Notes under the pieces: model-generated
Told to the model about the DNA's origin: nothing
Databases searched by the model: none
What the model saw: only the letters and a program-made list of their open reading frames with translations
NCBI RefSeq assembly: GCF_029813775.1
Contig: NZ_JARVKW010000026.1
Coordinates: forward strand, 44,899 to 108,898
Length of the DNA: 64,000 bases
From: Streptomyces sp. DH24
GTDB taxonomy: Bacteria > Actinomycetota > Actinomycetes > Streptomycetales > Streptomycetaceae
Reading direction: 5' to 3'
Shown: positions 61,099-64,000 of the stretch, one piece after another
Layout of the letters: each line of letters opens with the position of its first letter
How positions within the stretch are numbered: position 1 is the first letter of the stretch
Made by a program: the position numbers and the translations under genes

Positions 61099-61593
61099 AT
61101 GGTGACCCTGCGACGGCTGCACGCCGACCACGCCGAGGCCGTGCTGGCCTTCGAACGGGACAACCGGGCGTACTTCGCGCGCACGGTGCCGGACCGCGGT
61201 GACGCCTACTTCACGGCGGAGGGCTTCGCCGCCCGGCACGCGGCGCTGCTGGCCGAACAGGCGGCGGGCACCTGCCACTTCCACGTCGTGCTGGACGCGG
61301 CGGGCGAGCTGATCGGCCGCGTGAACCTGGTGGACGTGGCGGACGGATCGGCCGAACTCGGCTACCGCGTGGGGCAGCGGGCGGCCGGGCGCGGGGTGGC
61401 GACGGCGGCGGTCGCCGAGATGTGCCGGACGGCGGCGGCGTCGTACGGCCTCGTCGCGCTCACCGCCGTCACCACGCTGGACAATCCGGCGTCCAGGGCG
61501 GTCCTCGCCCGCAACGGCTTCACGGCCGTCGAGCACCTCACCGTCGGCGGCCGCCCCGGCGTGCGCTACCGGCGCGAACGCCTCACCGCCTGA
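61099..61593 (+). CDS. GNAT-family acetyltransferase (RimJ/RimL type)
   Basis: Acetyltransferase of 164 residues in the RimJ/L ribosomal-protein N-acetyltransferase group. Marks: LRRLHADHAEAVLAFERDN at the start, IGRVNLVDVADGSAELGYRV, the acetyl-CoA loop QRAAGRGVATAAVAEMC, and the C-terminal LDNPASRAVLARNGFTAVEH. Start ATG 61099 lacks a near ribosome site and is 20 bp from the MFS stop, so reading may be coupled. The substrate (protein or small molecule) is unknown. It is followed by a 52-bp minisatellite. Confidence 0.88.
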   Translation: MVTLRRLHADHAEAVLAFERDNRAYFARTVPDRGDAYFTAEGFAARHAALLAEQAAGTCHFHVVLDAAGELIGRVNLVDVADGSAELGYRVGQRAAGRGVATAAVAEMCRTAAASYGLVALTAVTTLDNPASRAVLARNGFTAVEHLTVGGRPGVRYRRERLTA

Positions 61594-61696
61594 CGGCACC
61601 GCCCGCGAGAGAGGCCCGGGGCCGCCTGGTGGCGTGAAAGCACGGCCCGACCGACCGGTGCCCATGCGGGGCGCGTCGACCGCGCCGCGTCCCTCA

Positions 61697-61904
61697 TGAA
61701 CGCCGAGCACCACCGATGACGACCCATCAACGCGCCCCGCGCCCCGCATGGACGCCGGAGCACCACCGATGACGCCCCATCGGCCGCACCGCACGCCGCG
61801 TGGACGCCGGAGCACCACCGATGACGCCCCATCGGCCGCACCGCACGCCGCGTGGACGCCGGAGCACCACCGATGACGACCCGTCGGCCGCACCGCACGC
61901 CGCG
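61697..61904. repeat. Minisatellite: four tandem 52-bp repeats
   Basis: Units at 61697, 61749, 61801 and 61853; the middle two are nearly identical, the first is more diverged with one indel, and a fifth degenerate start is seen at 61905. Each unit contains CCGATGACGCCCCATCGG, an inverted repeat with 6-bp arms. 52 is not a multiple of three, so it is not protein-coding. It fills the gap between two convergent genes. Confidence 0.93.
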
Positions 61905-61936
61905 TGGGCGCCGTGGCGGCGGCCGGTGTCGGCCCG

Positions 61937-62419
61937 TCACTCCGGCGCCGTCTGCCCCGTCAGCGCGGCCAGGCTGCTGTGCACGCGGTCCAGCTCGGCC
62001 CGTACCCGGTCCCAGCGCTCCCCGTGCTCGCGCAGCATCCGTTCCGTCTCCCGCGCGATGTGCTCCTGGCGGGCCCGCGCCCCGGCGAGGATCTCCTCGG
62101 CCCGCTCCCGCGCCGCCTCCTGGGCGCGGGCCGCGGAGGCCTCCTCGTCGGCGAGGGCCTGCCGCGCCTCGGCCAGCGTCCGCTCGGCACGGGCCAGCGA
62201 CTGCGCGCCGAGCGTCTCGAACGCGTCCAGCCGCTCGGCCTCCTCCCGCTCGGCCTCCGCCCCCATCTCCCTGGCGAGCACGGTCAGCCGGGCGGCCCGC
62301 TCCCACGCCGCGTCCCGCTCGTGGGAGAGGACCGCGGCGTACGCGTCGACCTGCGCGGGACGGTAACCGCGGCGCCGCACGGTCAGGAAGCCGTACGAGG
62401 ACACCGGTGCGCTGCTCAT
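61937..62419 (-). CDS. DivIVA-like coiled-coil protein
   Basis: Protein of 160 residues, a short DivIVA/cellulose-binding-like coiled coil. The N-terminus has the DivIVA-type membrane-binding or GYxxxxV pattern (FLTVRRRGYRPAQVDAYAAVL), then a continuous Glu/Arg/Ala coiled coil (about 45-150) without breaks. These proteins mark curved membranes and polar growth sites in actinobacteria; this one is far shorter than true DivIVA. ATG 62419 has AGGAG eight bases upstream. Located between the minisatellite and a hairpin ending the next gene. Confidence 0.85.
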   Translation of the reverse strand: MSSAPVSSYGFLTVRRRGYRPAQVDAYAAVLSHERDAAWERAARLTVLAREMGAEAEREEAERLDAFETLGAQSLARAERTLAEARQALADEEASAARAQEAARERAEEILAGARARQEHIARETERMLREHGERWDRVRAELDRVHSSLAALTGQTAPE

Positions 62420-62530
62420 CCTGGCACTCCTGGAGCGAGCCCGAAAAGGAGACGATTTCGCGCATATCCTGATGGATCAGGCCGAGCAACCCATGACACG
62501 ACACTCCGCGCAGGAGCCGCCCGCGAAAGA

Positions 62531-62566
62531 ACCGGGCCCGTCCCCGTCATCGGGAACGGACCCGGT
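62531..62566 (-). terminator. Terminator of the deaminase/SUKH-like gene
   Basis: 16-bp stem (62531-62546 with 62551-62566), loop TCAT. Two positions pair only as G-U in RNA made from the minus strand and mismatch on the plus strand, so it serves minus-strand transcripts. Between it and the gene lies a 172-bp spacer with the 8-bp repeat. Confidence 0.75.
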
Positions 62567-62623
62567 ACACCCCACCCGGCCGGCGGACGCGGCAGCGTCA
62601 GACGCGGGACACGGCAGCCCGGT

Positions 62624-62655
62624 CAGCGGGCCAGCGGGCCAGCGGGCCAGCGGGC
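62624..62655. repeat. Four tandem copies of 8-bp CAGCGGGC
   Basis: 62624-62631, 62632-62639, 62640-62647 and 62648-62655 are identical; degenerate units follow to 62680. Simple sequence repeat between the gene end and its terminator, prone to copy-number change. Confidence 0.9.
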
Positions 62656-62738
62656 CAACCGGTCAGCGGACCAGCGATATCACCGCAGCCCGCCCCGCCC
62701 GGCCGGTCAGCGGACCAGCCGGTCCGCCGGTCCGCCGG

Positions 62739-64000
62739 TCACAGCAACCCGTCCCACATCTGCTCCAGCAGCACCGACCACCAGCTCTCCGGCGACCCCA
62801 GCGCCGCCGGGTCCAGCGCGGCCAGCTGGGCCTGGAAGTCGACGGTCCAGCGGCCCGCCTGCTCCTGGTTCAGACCGAACCGCAGCCGCCACATCCGGCC
62901 CAGCAGCGCCAGGCACCGCGCCAGCTCCGGCAGACCGGTGTTCACGAACTGCGGCGGCACCGGCGCACCGCCCGGCCCGGCCTCCACCGGCACCGCGACG
63001 ATGTTCGCCGTGCCGTACTGCACACACAGCGCCCTGCCGAAGTCGCTGCCCACCACCAGGTACGAGCCCGCGTCCGGGGCCGGCTGCACACCGCGCTCCG
63101 CCGCCAGCTCCGCCAGCGTCGGCACCGGTCGACCCGGCTGGGCCTGCGCCCAGAAGAACGGGCCCAGGTCCATCGGCAGGCCCGCCACCACCAGGGTCTG
63201 CGCCACCACCGGCGGCACGCCCTGCCGGGACACCGCGGCCTGCTCGAACCGGAACACACCCGGCCCGAACGCCGCCGCCAGCTCCTGCGCGATCGCCTCC
63301 GGCGGAACGGGCGGCGCCGGCTGCACCGGCGGCAGCGGGACACGCACCGGCGCCGGACGTGCCGGACCGTCCGCGACCTGGTGCAACTCGCCCTGGTGGG
63401 CGAGGAGTTGCCGCATGCCCTGCTGCCGGCTCGCGTGATCCGTGCCGTACGGCGCGATCGACGTGATGCGGGCCTGCGGCCACTGCTCCCGGATCATCCG
63501 CGCGCAGTACGCGCCCGGCAGCTCGCAGGACTCCAGCTCCGTGTGCAGTTCCAGCACCTGGTCCGGCGGCACGTTCATGGCGCGCAGCTCGTGGAAGATC
63601 TGCCACTCCGGGTGCGGCGTGCCCGGCGCAGAACGCCGGATCAGCTGCTGCTCGGACCCGTCCTGCGCGCGGTAGCGCAGCACGGCCTGGTAACCGGGCC
63701 CCACGAGGGGCTGGCCCTGCTGCGGATAGCCGTACGCCGGAGGCTGACCGGGAGGCGGCACCGCGCCGGGCGGCATCGGCGCGCCGCCGGGCATGCCGGG
63801 GACGCCGGGCGGCTGCGGCGGGCCGGGGACACCCGGTGCCGCGGGCGGCGGGGGCGGCATGCCGGGGCCGCCCACCGGCGGCGCGGCCAGCATCGTCTCG
63901 GCGTGGTGGACGGCACCGTGCGCGCCGCCCGCCGAGCCGTGCGCGCCCGGCGGGGACGGCGGCGGGGGCGTGTTGCCCGACCGCGCGCCCGGCGCACCCG
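62739..64000 (-). CDS. Deaminase-like plus SUKH-family immunity-like protein (partial, N-terminus outside window)
   Basis: At least 420 residues; the frame is open to the window edge, so the N-terminus is missing. A long Pro/Gly/Met-rich stretch is followed by a domain with the putative zinc-binding deaminase motif LELHTELESCELPGAYC (HxE and two Cys), GTDHASRQQGMRQLLAHQGE and then a C-terminal SUKH-4-like part (PEAIAQELAAAFGPGVFRFE, SYLVVGSDFGRALCVQYG, RLRFGLNQEQAGRWTVDFQ). In Streptomyces this pairing of nucleic-acid/nucleotide deaminase-like and SUKH domains occurs in polymorphic-toxin contexts. An ATG at 63893 exists but coding-like sequence continues past it. Whether the deaminase is active is unclear. 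Confidence 0.75.
   Translation of the reverse strand, partial: GAPGARSGNTPPPPSPPGAHGSAGGAHGAVHHAETMLAAPPVGGPGMPPPPPAAPGVPGPPQPPGVPGMPGGAPMPPGAVPPPGQPPAYGYPQQGQPLVGPGYQAVLRYRAQDGSEQQLIRRSAPGTPHPEWQIFHELRAMNVPPDQVLELHTELESCELPGAYCARMIREQWPQARITSIAPYGTDHASRQQGMRQLLAHQGELHQVADGPARPAPVRVPLPPVQPAPPVPPEAIAQELAAAFGPGVFRFEQAAVSRQGVPPVVAQTLVVAGLPMDLGPFFWAQAQPGRPVPTLAELAAERGVQPAPDAGSYLVVGSDFGRALCVQYGTANIVAVPVEAGPGGAPVPPQFVNTGLPELARCLALLGRMWRLRFGLNQEQAGRWTVDFQAQLAALDPAALGSPESWWSVLLEQMWDGLL

Noticed and set aside
61697..61904. Possible CRISPR array
   Set aside because: Repeats are directly tandem with no unique spacers, and no cas genes are present.

Overview
The window is high-GC actinobacterial DNA, almost certainly from a Streptomyces chromosome core. 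The base composition, GTG/TTG starts with strong GGAGG sites, and the gene set all fit: bldA leucyl-tRNA, a SigI-type partner-switching module, paired resuscitation-promoting factors behind a c-di-AMP riboswitch, and a Streptomyces-type histidine-utilisation cluster. The gene order resembles, from memory, the S. coelicolor region around sigI, hutU, bldA, eno, rpfA and mfd. Apart from two genes cut by the window ends (purK on the left, a deaminase/SUKH-like gene on the right) and one permease that lacks its expected stop codon, the genes look intact. I see no phage, transposon, rRNA or CRISPR.

Layout. 1-5.8 kb: purK, a GtrA membrane protein, a response regulator/histidine kinase pair, and a proton-coupled peptide transporter with a long structured leader. 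6.1-8.6 kb: anti-sigma, anti-anti-sigma and a divergent sigma factor (prsI/arsI/sigI type). 8.8-10.4 kb: a protein joining a decayed sigma-factor-like region, a membrane anchor and a ricin-type lectin domain. 10.4-16 kb: the operon hutU, M20 amidohydrolase, hutF, hutI, which degrades urocanate to formylglutamate and probably on to glutamate. 16-28.3 kb: a PLP-dependent decarboxylase, an RpiR regulator, cystathionine beta-synthase, an SGNH hydrolase, a thiolase, small conserved proteins, a Bax-inhibitor-1 protein and pobA. 28.5 kb: bldA, the tRNA that reads UUA. 29-35.5 kb: an ABC exporter, a cyclopropane-fatty-acid synthase-like methyltransferase and type II NADH dehydrogenase with a Rex-like operator. 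35.9-41.5 kb: two secreted enzymes, then ppx/gppA, DUF501, divIC and enolase. 41.8-47 kb: two Rpf-type muralytic enzymes, a P450, MazG and a SurA-like lipoprotein. 47-55 kb: a Ser/Thr kinase coupled to a membrane protein, an acetyltransferase, a secreted HNH nuclease, a small antitoxin-like protein and mfd. 55.7-61.6 kb: a second, paralogous ABC exporter, an MFS drug exporter and an acetyltransferase. 61.7-64 kb: a 52-bp minisatellite, a DivIVA-like coiled coil and the deaminase/SUKH gene.

The strongest non-gene signals are: a structured leader ending in a terminator-like hairpin before the peptide transporter; the c-di-AMP riboswitch and a far-spaced inverted repeat at rpfA; a Rex-like site before ndh; perfect palindromes before pobA and next to the RpiR gene; face-to-face promoters between hutU and the decarboxylase; several tandem repeats with periods of 8 to 100 bp; and a G-quadruplex-prone tract upstream of mfd. 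By eye I found no in-frame TTA codon in the main genes, so bldA appears to have no target of its own here.
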